In this document: positions 4,924-5,593 of the stretch, piece by piece
Position numbering within the stretch: the first letter of the stretch is position 1
How the letters are laid out: every line of letters begins with the position of its first letter
Source: Limisphaerales bacterium
GTDB lineage: Bacteria > Verrucomicrobiota > Verrucomicrobiia > Limisphaerales > UBA11358
DNA: 5,593 nt
Reading direction: 5' to 3'
NCBI GenBank assembly: GCA_003133815.1
Contig: PKZR01000197.1
Span: 13,181-18,773 of the forward strand
Position numbers and translations under genes: made by a program
Notes under the pieces: model-generated
Database searches by the model: none
What the model saw: only the letters and a program-made list of their open reading frames with translations
What the model was told of the DNA's origin: nothing

Positions 4924-4936
4924 GCTGCTCCGCAGC
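4924..4936. repeat. Short GC-rich hairpin right of the composite palindrome
   Basis: GCTGC-TCC-GCAGC, a perfect 5 bp stem with a 3-base loop, mirroring in geometry the hairpin at 4745-4757 on the other side of the composite element. It may be part of the same mosaic; too short to be sure. Confidence 0.45.
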
Positions 4937-4943
4937 TTCAAAA

Positions 4944-4967
4944 CCTTTGTGCCTTTGCGCCTTTGCG
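4944..4967. repeat. Three tandem 8 bp units upstream of rnhC
   Basis: CCTTTGTG, CCTTTGCG, CCTTTGCG in direct succession, ending 15 bases before the rnhC GTG codon. It is a separate repeat type from the heptamers elsewhere in the window. It lies where the ribosome binding site or 5' leader of rnhC would be expected. Function unknown. Confidence 0.65.
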
Positions 4968-4982
4968 TTTAATCTTTTCGCA

Positions 4983-5593
4983 GTGAAACCGCTCACCATC
5001 CACACTTGCAAGCTGACCGACGAACAGGCGTCGGCGCTGCTGGCCGCGTTGCAGGCGCGCAACTGGAAGCCGCGCGAAGTGCCGTATGCGCGCTTCGCGT
5101 TTGAGTCGGACAAGACGAACATTGTCTTTTACGAGAGCGGCAAGCTGGTGGTGCAGGGCAAGGGCACGGCGGAATTTGTCGAGTTCGTTTTGGAGCCGGA
5201 AATTCTCAAGGAGGTCAGGCTCGGCTACGAAACCATTTTGAATCCCGACCTGCTCCTGCCGCGCATCGGCGTGGACGAAAGCGGCAAGGGCGATTTCTTT
5301 GGGCCGCTGTCCATCGCGGGCGTTTATGTGAATGAAAAAGTCATCGCCGCGTGGAAAGATTTGGGCGTGCGCGATTCCAAAAATATTTCCAGCGACAAGA
5401 AGATTGCCGAGCTCGCCGAAAAAATCCGCAAGACGCCCGGCTGCGTGACGGATTCCGTCGTCATCGGCAACGAGGCTTACAACCGGCTTTACGCGAAGAT
5501 GCGGAGCGTCAACACCCTGCTAGCGTGGGGACACGCGCGCGTGATCGAGAACCTCATGGGCAAGCGCTACCAGATGAACCCGCCGCCGGTGAA
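4983..5593 (+). CDS. rnhC: Ribonuclease HIII, N-terminal two thirds (3' end outside window)
   Basis: RNase HIII cleaves the RNA strand of RNA-DNA hybrids in the cytoplasm, removing primers and R-loops. The frame runs open from GTG 4983 to the window edge, giving 203 residues of an expected 300 or so. Residues 1-85 fit the N-terminal substrate-binding domain of the family (YARFAFESDKTNIVFYESGK, then a VVQGKGTAEF segment). The catalytic domain opens with RIGVDESGKGDFFGPL (94-109), where Asp98 and Glu99 are the first two metal-binding acidic residues, followed by RDSKNIS (130-136) and the highly typical NTLLAWGHARVIENL (177-191). The remaining catalytic aspartates would lie just past the edge. 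GTG at 4983 is chosen because it gives the normal N-terminus; no Shine-Dalgarno sequence is seen, and an 8 bp repeat array lies just upstream. It is divergent from mutY. Confidence 0.93.
   Translation, partial: MKPLTIHTCKLTDEQASALLAALQARNWKPREVPYARFAFESDKTNIVFYESGKLVVQGKGTAEFVEFVLEPEILKEVRLGYETILNPDLLLPRIGVDESGKGDFFGPLSIAGVYVNEKVIAAWKDLGVRDSKNISSDKKIAELAEKIRKTPGCVTDSVVIGNEAYNRLYAKMRSVNTLLAWGHARVIENLMGKRYQMNPPPV

Noticed and set aside
4796..5122. Minus-strand open frame of 108 codons opposite the rnhC start
   Set aside because: It is antisense to the clear RNase HIII coding region and otherwise consists of translated repeats (8 bp array and palindromes).

Overview
The window is GC-rich, densely coded bacterial chromosome. 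It holds six recognisable genes, of which the first and last are cut by the window edges, plus one likely small membrane-protein gene. Three things suggest a Verrucomicrobiota-type bacterium (PVC group): an RNase HIII, a LuxC-type acyl-CoA reductase, and an unusually heavy load of short palindromic and 7-8 bp tandem repeats. This assignment is an inference from gene content, not a database result.

Layout: the 3' end of a LuxC-family acyl-CoA reductase (2-688, +); a heptamer-based inverted repeat (691-773); queD for queuosine/7-deazaguanine synthesis (779-1141, +); a candidate 52-residue membrane peptide gene on the opposite strand (1126-1284, -); a roughly 120 bp divergent spacer with an inverted repeat; an MscS-type mechanosensitive channel (1407-2255, +); then, convergent with it, a two-gene unit transcribed leftwards, mutY (4690-3431) followed by a cysteine desulfurase (3434-2295), with a 4 bp ATGA stop/start overlap. 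A 292 bp divergent intergenic region crowded with repeats separates mutY from the 5' part of an RNase HIII gene (4983-window end, +).

The most striking content is the repeat biology. mutY carries two in-frame palindromic insertions of 65 and 74 bp (4286-4350 and 3976-4049) whose arms are clearly related to each other. They add about 22 and 26 residues to an otherwise intact adenine DNA glycosylase. Both begin GTAG and end CTAC, as does the unrelated 150 bp three-hairpin element in the mutY/rnhC intergenic region (4766-4915). These look like REP-type mobile palindromes, at least one family of which can be accommodated inside coding sequence. Three further arrays of 7- or 8-bp units lie between or at the start of genes: after the acyl-CoA reductase, at the mutY start, and before rnhC.

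Functionally, mutY and the downstream cysteine desulfurase fit together because MutY is a [4Fe-4S] enzyme and the desulfurase supplies sulfur for clusters or tRNA thiolation. MutY and RNase HIII are both genome-maintenance enzymes. No RNA genes, CRISPR arrays, transposase genes or convincing intrinsic terminators were found, and none of the gene starts has a clear Shine-Dalgarno sequence.
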